A stretch of DNA of 64,000 nt from Ailanthus altissimus (lineage: Eukaryota; Streptophyta; Magnoliopsida; Sapindales; Simaroubaceae): contig OX327686.1 of assembly GCA_946807835.1 (NCBI GenBank), forward strand, positions 8,122,001 through 8,186,000. The letters are read 5' to 3'. The position numbers and the translations under genes were made by a program. Below are positions 1-10,194 of this stretch, in pieces (the first letter of the stretch is position 1; each line of letters opens with the position of its first letter). The notes under the pieces are model-generated. The model saw nothing but the letters and a program-made list of their open reading frames with translations. It was not told the origin of the DNA and did no database searches.

Positions 1-46
1 AAATTCTTTTCCAGCAACAAATTTTTATCAAGATGTTAAAAATTGA

Positions 47-200
47 AATATCTTTGTATTTTTACTCTAATAATAATTACAGCAAGTGATATTTATATAG
101 AGATTCAATTCTTAAACTATATAAAAAGAATTAATACGTAAAATTATAACTATAATACGATATATAACACAAAGAGAAATATTTTAATTCTAGAATAAAT
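47..200. repeat. Degenerate direct repeat X, copy 1
   Basis: This stretch of about 150 bp recurs at 1136-1290 in the same orientation. The two copies share the order of words such as atatctttg, ataattaca, tttatatag, ttaatac and actataat, with many substitutions. It has no coding capacity. It is probably part of an old transposon copy whose family I cannot name. Confidence 0.6.
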
Positions 201-929
201 AATCCTTATTATATAACTAATTTTGACACTTTCTTTAAACTTAAGATGAAAAAAATAATTTGAATTTACAAATTAAACTAAAAAATATATTTCAAAAAAT
301 AAAACAATTGAATACTAAATCTACAATTACACATGTGAGAGATATTGTCGAAATTATTATCGAAGAATGACATATACATTGAGAAAGATAATCACTTATT
401 GCAAATGCATTGATAAAAAAAAGTAAAAATAATTATTGTGAATATATATATGTTGATGTGAGCATTACTGTCAAGTGTTATAAATATAGATGAATTATGA
501 AGAGATCAAAGACCATATGCAAGTTATGAAGAAATCATGGCAAACTTTAATAAGAGAAAATAAAACAAATAAATAAAAGAAACAATTTAACTCTTGATGA
601 GTTGTAATATCAAATTTTTATTGAGTGGATTTGTTCAATAAATTAAAAGTTTTATATTTTTTCTTGAACCAAAATAATAAATTTGTCGATCTAAAAATCT
701 CTAATATAATTTAATGATAGAAAGAAATTTGAATTTAGTGTGACATAAAAAATATTAAAAAATACCTCATAAATTTTAAAAATTATAAATTTACCTTAAA
801 GTGTATCAAATTGCATATCTACCTTAATTTTCCCACAATTATAAATATACCCTAAATTTATTTAAAATTCTTAAAAAGGCCTCAAATCTATTTGAAATTG
901 CATAATGCCTCTCAATATTTTCCAAATCA
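201..929. other. AT-rich non-coding stretch
   Basis: I see only AT-rich sequence with stop codons in all frames. No gene, RNA or defined repeat boundary is visible. Confidence 0.6.
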
Positions 930-1085
930 ATTTAATCAGGTTAGTAGTGCAGTGACGCATGTACCTCAGGGGTCGGTGGTTGCTAGAGACGATTGTTGGA
1001 GGATGGAGACGATGATGTCAATATGGTTGCGAAAATTTAGTGTGCCAAAGAGTAAAAACAAAGACCAAATTTTTAATCTATGACT
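930..1085. repeat. Degenerate direct repeat Y, copy 1
   Basis: It matches 1360-1505 in the same orientation. Shared words include ttaatcaggttagtagtgcag versus the diverged ctaattaggctagcagtg, then gtggtt, gattgttggagg versus gactattgctagagg, and gtgccaaagagta versus acgccaaagagta. A 63-codon open frame inside it has no recognisable domain and is unlikely to be a gene. Confidence 0.55.
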
Positions 1086-1135
1086 TAAGCTATGACGAAT
1101 AACCTTAGCTTTGATATTATATTAAAAAAAATTTA

Positions 1136-1290
1136 AAATATCTTTGCATTTCTACTTTGAATGATAATTACAAAAGGTGGTATTTATATAGACATTAAAC
1201 CACAACTTATATAGAAAAAATTAATACTTTAAACTACAACTATAATATGATATCTAACAAAAGAAAATATTCTAATTTTAAAATAATTAA
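1136..1290. repeat. Degenerate direct repeat X, copy 2
   Basis: This is the second copy of the repeat at 47-200. Just before it, at about 1106-1126, the sequence agctttgatattatatt resembles the reverse complement of a degraded initiator-Met tRNA primer site. That would suggest the remains of a minus-strand copia element. Confidence 0.5.
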
Positions 1291-1359
1291 ATAAATTTTT
1301 TTTTATTTAATTATTTTAAAATAATTAAATAAATAACTTTAATAGAGATATTTCAATCT

Positions 1360-1505
1360 AATTAGGCTAGCAGTGTAGTGATGCATATACCTTATGGACT
1401 AGTGGTTACCCAAGACTATTGCTAGAGGATAATGGCAATAATATCAGTTTAGTGGTGGCAATTTAGTACGCCAAAGAGTAGAAATATAAAGAGACTTTAG
1501 TTTTC
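1360..1505. repeat. Degenerate direct repeat Y, copy 2
   Basis: This is the second copy of the repeat at 930-1085. X2 and Y2 lie only about 70 bp apart, while X1 and Y1 are about 730 bp apart. A simple tandem duplication therefore does not explain the arrangement. Confidence 0.5.
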
Positions 1506-1668
1506 TAATAAAAGAAATAATTCATCCTATTTATAGTAAATTTTTTTTCACACTTTGAAGAAAAATAGGTGAATGTATACTTTTCTAGCAAAAGATATAT
1601 ATTTATATTTTACACCCATTCAATATCTTAAAAGAAAAAATATTACAAATTATTCTCCCTTAAAAATC

Positions 1669-2690
1669 TCTACAAGGCCCAACTCTTATAGGCCCACAAA
1701 GATCAACTCCTTAAGGCAATCTTTTATGGGCCAACCTCGAAAGTCCAAGCCCAAAACAACAAGGATCGCCAGGAGATATCAAAACTGGGCCTAAGGATGA
1801 ACTTTTAACATGAAATTTGCTCGATCGCTTAACCCGAGTTTAGTCCAGACCGTTTTTACACTAGCCTTGCATACTTTTGACAGAGCCGACCAAGATCAGA
1901 AACTTCCACATAACCAAGATAAACAAATAAACAGACTCGATAAAAGTACCAAGTCAGCCCCGAGTCGAACAACTTATACATTCCGACCGGGTACTATTAC
2001 GAGAATAGAAACAAGACTTAGACCACTAAGAATCAAGCACATTATAAGACAGACTAGCTCAGTAAGAGATGTCGAACCACTGTCATAGCAACAATAACAC
2101 CAGACTACCACCGAACCGAGTAGAAAGCAATTAGGCTTGTTATGAAAATAAGTTTAAAGAGAAAAACCAGCGTTATAAAGGAAATAAAATTATAGGAGGA
2201 GAAGAATTATGATGCCTTTAAGAAAGAATCTCTCAAATCACGCTAAGAGATCAAGATTACCCAAAAATTACTAAGACTTACCTAACTCAACCACAATATA
2301 TCGACAAAGATAAGTATAAGGAATATTCTCTGAAGACCGATACTATAAATAGGTAAGAAAATCACAAGGGATGAGAGACTTCTTTTAATAATGAATTCTA
2401 CATTCTGACTTTAATATTTTTCTGCATTCAATATATTTTTAACTTTTTCTTATTACTCTTTTAAATCTCACCCAAATAACATTTTTTTCTAACTTAAGCA
2501 TCAGAGAGTTTTCGTGGGAACCCACCTCAACGAGGTCTTAACGATAATTTCAAGTATTTTGCAGGTGTCCTACCATTACAAAGTAGAAAGAGAGATTCAG
2601 GCTTAAGCTTTTAGGCCCAGTGTCTTAATTCTCACATAAAAAAATTTTAAAGCTTATTAGCCCAAAAAACTATTTTTTTGGGTCAACGAT
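1669..2690 (+). repeat. 5' LTR of the Tat element
   Basis: It is homologous to 14535-15571 throughout. Examples are caaggcccaac..ttataggccca versus caaggtccaac..ttacaggccca, ggcttgttatgaaaataagt in both, and cctaccattacaaagtagaa versus cctaccatcacaaagtagaa. It ends just before the primer site. The expected initial TG is TC here, and TG in the 3' copy. Confidence 0.85.
2344..2352 (+). promoter_or_regulatory. LTR TATA box
   Basis: TATAAATAG is conserved at the matching place in the 3' LTR (15209-15217). This is the expected U3 core promoter of the element, with transcription starting some 30 bp downstream. Activity is not implied. Confidence 0.6.
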
Positions 2691-2693
2691 TTT

Positions 2694-2713
2694 TGGCGCT
2701 AACTTTAGGGATC
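2694..2713 (+). other. Degenerate primer-binding site (tRNA-Asp type)
   Basis: TGGCGC then eight unmatched bases then GGGATC sits directly after the 5' LTR. Its two ends fit the 3' end of plant tRNA-Asp, the primer commonly used by Tat and Athila elements. The middle has diverged. Confidence 0.5.
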
Positions 2714-3339
2714 AGGACAAAAAGCTTTGTCAAAAAGCATTTCATCATTCAATCATAATCAAGATGGAAAAATAATCATCCACCAGTTGGAATTCGATTA
2801 TAAGAGAGCGAGCTTTAAGCCTAGATAAGAATGAAAGCTGTGAAAATTGGCCCATACATCAACTCGAGAGCTTATACCGGTAAAAATTCAAGAAGAATTA
2901 AGAACGCTGAGGGACGAGAGATGAGAGGGAAGAATTAAGACCGCTCATGGTTGAGTTGATAAAAAAATAGAGGAATATAAGGAAGAAAAGCGAGTAACAG
3001 GGTAGAAGAGAATCTCAAGTTGTAGAGGTTCAAATTCAAGAGCATCTGGAACGAAGAGACAGGTTAGAAACTCCGCCTGATTTGGTCAATATAGCGAGAC
3101 GGAACTAAACACCTTTTGAAAGAGAAGCATCACAGGTTGGAGATTCCGACCAGATGATTAGAAAAAAGCCACAAGCTAAATAATAGAACAATATCGAACC
3201 GCTCTAAAGGATAAGGTTTATAATCTGGAAGAAACACTAAAAAGTTTTCTAAAAGAGAAAAAAAAGAAAGAAAGCCTCATCTGAAGAAGACTGAAAGGGA
3301 AAGAAGATCTCCATTAATAGACAAGCTAAGAGACAAAGA
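2714..3339. other. Tat 5' leader and start of gag, decayed
   Basis: This lies between the primer site and recognisable gag. It is purine-rich with scattered stops and fragments that could encode a charged gag N-terminus. No start codon can be chosen. Confidence 0.5.
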
Positions 3340-4420
3340 GCTCTTGAACAGTTCCAGATTTCCGAGCCTTCTAATCTATAGAGGAGTTATTGACCTTAAC
3401 CACTATGTGGACCAGGTTACCAATGTATTTTCAATTGCAGGATTAAAATAAGATTAGATGTGTAGACTTTTCTATATGAATTTTGAGGGACTAGCTCTTC
3501 TTTGGTATAAAGGGTTGAAGTAGCATAGCATTTCATCTTACCACAAGCTGACCGAAAAATTCTCTTAACACTTACGAGGCTTCTACGAGGTAGCTAAGGA
3601 CCAGAAGCAATTGAAGCAAGTTAAACAAGGTTGAAATGAGAGGCTAAAGAATTTTGTTCAGAGGTTTTATAAAGAAGTGATATCATTGGGAGCTTTTGAC
3701 TAGTCCATCGCCTTATAAGCTCTTAAGGTAGGACTAAAGCTCAATAGGTTCTAGTATTACCTATCCGACAGCAACATTCCAAACTATGAGCAGCATATAA
3801 TAGGGCATAAAAATACATTGCCATAGAGGAATAAGAGAAAGCAAAAAGATCCATTATTGATCCCTTTACAAGATAGGTCAGATCGAGGAAAAACGAAAGA
3901 TATGGAAGAAAGGATAAACCTTCACCCCTTCCTCAGAAATACTAAAAGGTGAATAATGACTACCAACCCTAACAAAGGAGAAACTTTATAAATCGACGTA
4001 ATGTGCCCAACACTTGAAAAAATAATGAGCAGAATAAATCTTGCCCTTGTCATTACAATGAACGGCCTAAAATTCCCAAGAATCCCATAGAGCACCCTAC
4101 AGAAGAAAGAAGGGTGGTTTGGGTAAAAAATTATCTTCCTTTAGTCGTATTGGTAGAGGATGTTTATGAAGCCATTAAAAGTAGAGGTTTACTTAATAGG
4201 AACTTCAAGGGTAAAGAAGTAAAGCAGCAGGTGAATTCAAAAAGTTGGTGTGATCTGCACAGAAAGATGGGGCATGCCACAAGAGAATGTTTGGAACTGA
4301 AGAAGCAAGTGGATGTTCTAATGAGAAATGGTTACTTGGGAATTTTGAAGCCAAAAAGCAGCATAATCTACCTATTGATCGGCCCAATGTATCAAACCCT
4401 AATCACATCATGATTATATC
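3340..4420 (+). pseudogene. gag: gag (capsid/nucleocapsid) pseudogene of the Tat element
   Basis: Gag would form the particle that packages element RNA. A broken frame gives a retrotransposon-gag core: a FPSLLIYRGVIDLNHYVDQ-like start, ALLWYKGL, a QLKQVKQG segment, and NFVQRFYKEVISLGAFD. All are typical of the plant gag family. The better preserved 3' piece (4114-4413) carries the Tat-type motif CDLHRKMGHATREC followed by LKKQVDVLMRNGYL. This is the usual tail of Tat gag, with one Cys-His half-knuckle rather than a full CCHC knuckle. Several in-frame stops (for example inside QG*NERL) and at least two frame changes show that it is not expressed as a full protein. Confidence 0.8.
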
Positions 4421-4599
4421 TAGTGACTCACACTAGCAAGAGATTTCAACAGACAGAAAGAACTATTCAAAGTACTCAATGGTAGCGCATCAAGTTATGT
4501 GCAATATGTTTTTGGTTAAGAAATTGAGATTGTAGTAAGAAGTGCTGATCATGTTTATTGAAGAGGATGCTCAAGGAGTCAGTTATCCTTATGATGACG

Positions 4600-5150
4600 C
4601 ACTAGTGATAGAAGTATAAGTAGCTAGTGAGAAAATAAACCAAGTGTTCATCGATTCGTGTAACTCGGTTGACATTATTTTTAAAGAAATCCTAGATGAG
4701 CTAAAAATAAAGAACTTGTACATAGAGAAGCCCTAAACATCATTACAGGGATTTGGAGAAAGCTATGTAGTGCCAATAGGGATAGTAGCCCTTTCTCTGA
4801 CTGTAGGGCAGAAACCATATGAAAAAATGACGATAACTAAATTTGTGGGGTCGACTAGCCCTTCCTATACAAAATCCTTCTCAGGTGATCTTTTATGGAG
4901 AATACAAATGCTACTTCGTCCATCCATTATTTAAAGCTAAAGTACCTGGTTAGAAAAGGTATAAGAGTGGTATTTGGAGATCAAAAGATGGCTAAGAGTT
5001 GTTATGTAATATCCGCAAAGAAAGCCTTCTATTTTTTCACTATTGATCTAATAGAGGAAGGAACCATGTCGCCAAAACCAGTGGAGGAACTCCAACTAGT
5101 GCATGTTAGAATTGGGGAACTGAAAAAGACAGTCAAGATTGGGTTTTAGT
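4600..5150 (+). pseudogene. Aspartic protease pseudogene of the Tat element
   Basis: The region reads VFIDSCNSVDIIF, against the Tat-family pattern VLVDNGSSxDILF. This is the active-site strand of the retropepsin that would cut the polyprotein. The conserved Gly after the catalytic Asp-Ser pair appears as Cys. The following LQGFGESYVVPIG and an open stretch at 4895-5149 (ending in the VRIGELKKTVKIG linker) continue into the region before reverse transcriptase. Stops interrupt the frame. Confidence 0.6.
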
Positions 5151-5169
5151 TAGAATAAGAAATAAGAGA

Positions 5170-5930
5170 AAGATTGATCAAATTGGTTTGAGAATTTTCA
5201 GATATCTTTGCTCGGTCTCATAAAGATCTGCTTGGAATAGATTCCACCCTGGCCTCTTATAAGTTAGCTATAAACTCTACATTTCGCCCAATCAAACAGA
5301 AAAGAAGAATATTCAACCAAGAGTAGAACAGAGCCATAGCGGTTGAAGTTGAGAAATTGTTAACAACATTTTTATTAGGGAGGTCCACTATCCTGTCTGG
5401 CTAGCAAACACAGTGATGGTAAAAAAAGCTAATGGGAATTGGAGAATGTGTGTGAATTTCACTGACTTGAATAAAGCATACCCAAAGGATAGCTTCCTAC
5501 TTTCAAAGATTGACCAGCTTGTAAATGCTACAGTCGGACATGAGTTACCCAGCATCATAAATGATCTTTCTGGTTATAACCAAATCCCAACATTTCTTGT
5601 AGACTATGAGTAAATATCTTTCATCACCCACTAAAGAACACACTGTTATAAAGTAATGCCGTTCGGATTAAAAAATGAAGGGGCTACTTATCAGTGGTTG
5701 GTGAATAAACTCTTCAAGAACCTAATCTGTAAAAATATGGAGGTGTATGTTCATGACATGATAGCAAAATCTATGAGCGATGAGAACCACGGGCAAGACT
5801 TGAGAGAAGTATTTGAAATATAGAGAAAGAACAAAATGAAGCTGAACCCAAAGAAGTATGCTTTCGGGGTAAAATTAAAAAAATATTTGGGTTTTAGAGT
5901 TAGCAAGAGATAGAGGCAAACTCAGATAAA
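5170..5930 (+). pseudogene. Reverse transcriptase pseudogene of the Tat element
   Basis: Clear gypsy RT blocks occur in order: FSDIFARSHKDLLGID, STFRPIKQKRRIFNQE, VKKANGNWRMCVNFTDLNKAYPKD (in part), DLSGYNQI, KVMPFGLKNEGATYQ, MEVYVHDMIAKS and LKKYLGF. The catalytic YVDD box reads YVHD at 5746-5757, so one of the two metal-binding aspartates is lost. Frame shifts occur near 5370 and stops follow. Even without those breaks the enzyme would be inactive. Confidence 0.88.
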
Positions 5931-6139
5931 GTCCAAGCCATTCTAAAGATGAAGTCCCCGAGCACAGTTAAAAAGATTCAATGAATTACAGAGAGAGTTA
6001 TGGCTCTAAACAAATTCATCTATCGAGCCACGGATAAATATTTTGAGTTCTTCAAGCAATAAAATAAAAGGATAAGAATCAATGGACCATAGAATGTGAA
6101 CAGACCTTTCAGTAGCTAAAGGCCTATCTCTCTGAATTG

Positions 6140-6560
6140 ATTCATCTTACTGTTTTAGTCCAGGGTGATAAGTTATTGCTCTATTTAGGAATTTTGGATC
6201 GAATGGTAAGTTCAATACTAGTCAAAGAAGAAGAAAGGGTTCAATGACTAGTATATTACATTAGTAAAGCTTTCACCGACCTAAAAAGTTGATATCCCTA
6301 TTCTGAGAAATTGGCTCTGGCCTTAATAATATCAAGAAGAAAACTATGGCCTTACTTCTAAGCCCACACAATTATTGTTCTTACCAACCAACAATTAAGG
6401 TAAATTTTATACAAGTCAAATTTATCTGGTCGGTTGGTCAAGTGAGCTGTAGAGCTAAGCGAGTTTGATATACAGTACAAGTCCCGAATAGCCAACAAAG
6501 GGCAGGCCTTAGCTGATTTTGTAACTGAATGTACATATAGTTGTATAAAAGTTAAAAAGT
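6140..6560 (+). pseudogene. First RNase H pseudogene of the Tat element
   Basis: The text LILVKEEERVQ-like, YYISKAF, YPYSEKLALALI, LWPYFQAHTI-like and LADFVTECT follows the gypsy RNase H pattern directly after RT. In-frame stops are present. In Tat elements this domain is the degenerate connection-like one. Confidence 0.7.
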
Positions 6561-6589
6561 CAGATTTACAAACTCTAGACCAGTGAACT

Positions 6590-6895
6590 CCAGATAAAAG
6601 AGCCTTATGGTTACTCTATATAGATGGAGTATCCAACCTAAAAGAGAGTGGAGCCAGAATCATTATTATTAGCCCAGAGGGAGATGAAGTTAGTTACGCT
6701 ATTCACTTCGGGTTTAAAGCTTCTAACAACGAAGCAGAATATGAAGCTCTTTTGGCTAGATTAAGAGTGGCTCGAGCACTGGTAATAAAGGAAGTACTGG
6801 TAAGAAGTGACTCTCAACTGATAATAAACCAAGTGAATGGCATTTTCGAAGCCCGAGAAGAAAAAATGATAGCCTACTTCAAAAAGTAAGGAATT
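6590..6895 (+). pseudogene. Second (archaeal-type) RNase H remnant of the Tat element
   Basis: A long open stretch reads LLYIDGVSNLKESGARIIII, then SPEGDEVSYAI, SNNEAEYEALLARL, VRSDSQLIINQVNG and EAREEKMIAYF. The D of YIDG, the E of NEAEYEALL and the D of SDSQL are in place, so the catalytic carboxylates of the extra RNase H seen in the Tat clade are kept. It is the best preserved domain of the element and the strongest evidence for the Tat assignment. Confidence 0.85.
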
Positions 6896-7229
6896 GGATC
6901 GACCGATTTAATGAGGTGAAGGTAATGCTAACCTCGAAAAGTAAGAACCAAGTAGATGTTATAGTACAGATGGCTTCAAGTAAAGAAGCTCGGTTATATC
7001 GGACAGTCACTGTTGAATTTATTCCCAAGCCCAATATACAAGAAGAAGAGCAGGTTATGTAAATTGAATCAAGTCCTAACTGGATCGATATAATAAGAGA
7101 TTACATTTAGAACAGGATCCTTCTAACTGATAAAAAAAAAACTCGTAGGATTAAATACCAAGCCAAGTACTCAGTAATAGAAGTGGTATTATACAAACGA
7201 GGCTTTTCTCACTCATAGATAGCTTTTCT

Positions 7230-8330
7230 CACTCATATATAAGGTGTTTGGGACTACAAGAAGCGGAACAGGTTCTTAGAGAAATTCAAAAAGGAATTTA
7301 TGGCAATCATTTAGGAACAGAAGCACTGGCTCATAAAGTATTCAGAATTAAATACTATTAGCAACTGCTTTTCAAGATGCTAGAAACCTGGTCAAACACT
7401 ATGATACTTTCCAAAGATTTGCTAATAAGATTCAAGCACCTATCGAAGAGCTAACTACAATGAAGGAACCCTGGCCATTTTTTTAATAGGGTATTGACTT
7501 AATAGGTCCCCTACCTCAAGAAAAAAGATCTTACAAGTATGTAGTCATAATCGTGGACTACTTCACTAAGTGGATCGAGGCCGAACCATTATAAAAAAAT
7601 AACCAAGAAGAGCATACTGAATTTTATTTAGAGAAATGTAATGTGCTGGTACGAAATTTCTCACACCATCATTACTGATCATGGGAAGCAATTTGATAAT
7701 AATAGTTTTTAGAACTTCTATAAACAATTAGGAGTAAAACTGTTATTCGTATCATCGGATCATCCCTAAACAAATGGGTAGGTAGAATCCTCCAACAAAG
7801 TGGTTAAGAAGCTGCTAAAAAAAGAAGTTGACTGACAAAAAGAAAGGATGGGTAAAAGAGCTTTTAGAGGTAATTTGAGCATTACGAACGACTAGCAAGA
7901 CTACAACTGGTGAAACACTATTTTCACTGGCTTTCGGCTGTGAAGCGGTAATTCCCGCTGAGATTGAAACTCCAACGCATAAAGTATTACACTTCTTTAA
8001 GATGACCAATAACAAGCTGATCAGGGGACACTTGAACTTGATCGAAAAGCTAAAAGAAGAGGCCCAGACTCGAGTAGTTGCCTAAAAGCAGAAGGTCACC
8101 GAATATTATAACAATAGGGTAAAGGCAAGAAAGTTTAGGAAAGGCAATTTAGTGCTAAAAAGAGTCATACTGATACAAAGAATCTACCAGATAGAGTCAT
8201 CGAGCTGACTTGGGAAGGCATATACATAGTTATCAAATGCATTAGAGGAGCTTACGAACTCGAAAGAGCAGATGGATGGGTTGTAAAATAATTATAGAAT
8301 GCTGAGCTATTGAAAAGGTATTACTCTTAA
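7230..8330 (+). pseudogene. Integrase pseudogene of the Tat element
   Basis: Pieces in several frames match the integrase core: GIDLIGPLPQEKRSYKYVVI (cut here at 20), VDYFTKWIEAEPL, IITDHGKQFDNN, and VSSDHP then TNG and VESSNK. Of the DDE triad, the first D (GIDLIG), the second D (TDHG) and the E (VESSNK) are visible. The C-terminal part reads RVIELTWEGIYIV, GAYELERADGW and NAELLKRYYS with a natural stop at 8328-8330, the usual Tat pol end. No chromodomain is seen. Stops and frame changes make it a pseudogene. Confidence 0.82.
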
Positions 8331-8509
8331 TTTTTTTTATCTTTTATGCAATACTTACCTGCTATGTAAGGACATCATTTTTAATAAAATCGTTATTTCC
8401 TTGCATGAACCTCTACATGAATGGCCGTTCAAAATTTGGTACTAAACAATTACTAACATCTGCAAATTAAAAATAAAAGACAACGTCTTTAAAATAACAA
8501 GTCATATGG

Positions 8510-9680
8510 GGCGGGTACTCATGAGGTTACCCACAGACCATCGGACAAGGTAACTTTCTATAAGGTGTACCCAATGGACTTGCAACGTATACTTTGTAGA
8601 GGGGCAATACTCATGAGGTTAACCACAGACCACCAAATAAGATAACAATCTATGAGGTGTACCTTACAAATATATGGTTTTAAAGACTGAATATTAACAC
8701 ACTATAGAGGAGAGGCACTCATAAGGTTACCTATAGATCACTAGACCGGGTAATGCTCTATAAGGTGCACTCTATGAATATACAGCATTGAAGACTTGAA
8801 GATTAACATGCCATATGGAGGAAGCACTCATGACCTATAGACCATCAGACCAGGTAACGCTTTATGAGGTGTACACTATAGATGTGCAGCATATACTTCG
8901 TAGCGGGGCAACACTCATGATGTTGCCCACAGAAGACCAGACAAGGTAACGTTCTATGAGGTGTACCTTACATAACTTTAAAGACATTGAAAATTAACAC
9001 GCCATAGGGGGGCGACACTTATGAGGTTACCCACAGACCACCAGAAAGGGTAACGCTCTATGAGGTGTACTCTATGGATGTACAACATATACTTCGTAGA
9101 GGGTAGCACTCATAAAGTTACCTACAAAACTTCAGACAGGGTAACGCTCTATGAAGTGTACCTTATGAATATACAGCTTTAAAGATATTGAAGATTAATA
9201 CCCATAGGGGGGCAGCACTCATAAGTTTACCCACAGACCACCGGATCGGGTAACGCTCTATGAGGTGCACCTTATAGACGTGCAGTGTATACTCTGTAGG
9301 GGGCAACACTCATGAGATTACCCACAGACTATCGGACAGGGTAATATTTTATTAGGTGTACCCTATGAATATACAGCTTTGAAGACATTGGAGATTAACA
9401 CGTCATAAGGAGGCAACACTCATGAGGTTACCCACAGACTACTGAACTAGGTAATGCTTTATGAGGTATACCTATAGACATACATAGTATTCTTCAATGG
9501 GGCGACATTTATGATGTTACCCACAAACCACCAGATAAGGTAACACTCTATGAGGTATACCTTATAAATATACAATTTTGAAGATATTGCCATAAGGGAC
9601 AGAACTCATAAGGTTACCCGTAGACCACTAGACAGGGTAATGCTCTTTGAGATAAACCCTATGTACTAGCAGCACCCAGA
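8510..9680 (+). repeat. Tandem array of about 12 hairpin-bearing units, 3' of pol
   Basis: Units begin with an ACTCATGAGGTTACCC-like word at about 8517, 8609, 8717, 8826, 8913, 9017, 9108, 9217, 9308, 9418, 9507 and 9604. The spacings alternate near 90 and 108 bp, giving a dimer of about 200 bp; the alternation slips once near 8717-8826. Each unit holds CTCATGAGGTTACCC, a loop of about 15 bases, and GGGTAACGCTCTATGAG. The two arms can pair over about 15 bp with two single-base bulges. Tandem arrays between pol and the 3' LTR are known in Tat-lineage elements. The array starts about 180 bp after the pol stop and codes for nothing I recognise. Confidence 0.9.
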
Positions 9681-10194
9681 AAGGGGCTAACTAGAAGCAT
9701 TGTAAAATGACCAGATACCAACGAAAAAATTTGGAAAACAACTAAGTGTTGAGAAAGGTATCTGCTAGTCGACTCGATAACAATCTCATAAGTACAGCTT
9801 GATGTCAATACTTGTTAAAGCATATTAACTTATATTTTGATCATCTCATAACTTATAAATCATCCTACTCTATTCGGATCTAGTAAATTGACAACACAAT
9901 TCGCTAAGTATTGGACATTACTATAGGCTGCTTGTTTACATTACATTTTTTCGAATGAGATTTTATTTTTGTGCTGTAAGTTATTATAGAAAAGCAGGTC
10001 TACATCAATACTCACTAAGGTATATATAAAAGATCAGGTTTGCAAAGACATATCAACACAAGTTATAAAGAAAATGTGCTTATATTTATTAATAAAGGAT
10101 GATTATAAGAAGTTCATAGAAAAATAGAGAAGAAAAATACTAAAATTACAAAGAAAGACATCAGTTCATGTTACTGGAGCCGTATCAGTTACTT
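9681..10194. other. Tat 3' non-coding segment
   Basis: This lies between the tandem array and the antisense ORF. It is AT-rich and shows no open frame or repeat. On the minus strand it would be the 3' untranslated part of the antisense ORF. Confidence 0.5.

Noticed and set aside
8510..9680. CRISPR-like regular array
   Set aside because: Repeats are whole diverged units of about 90 and 108 bp in a plant retrotransposon, with no short exact repeats and unique spacers.
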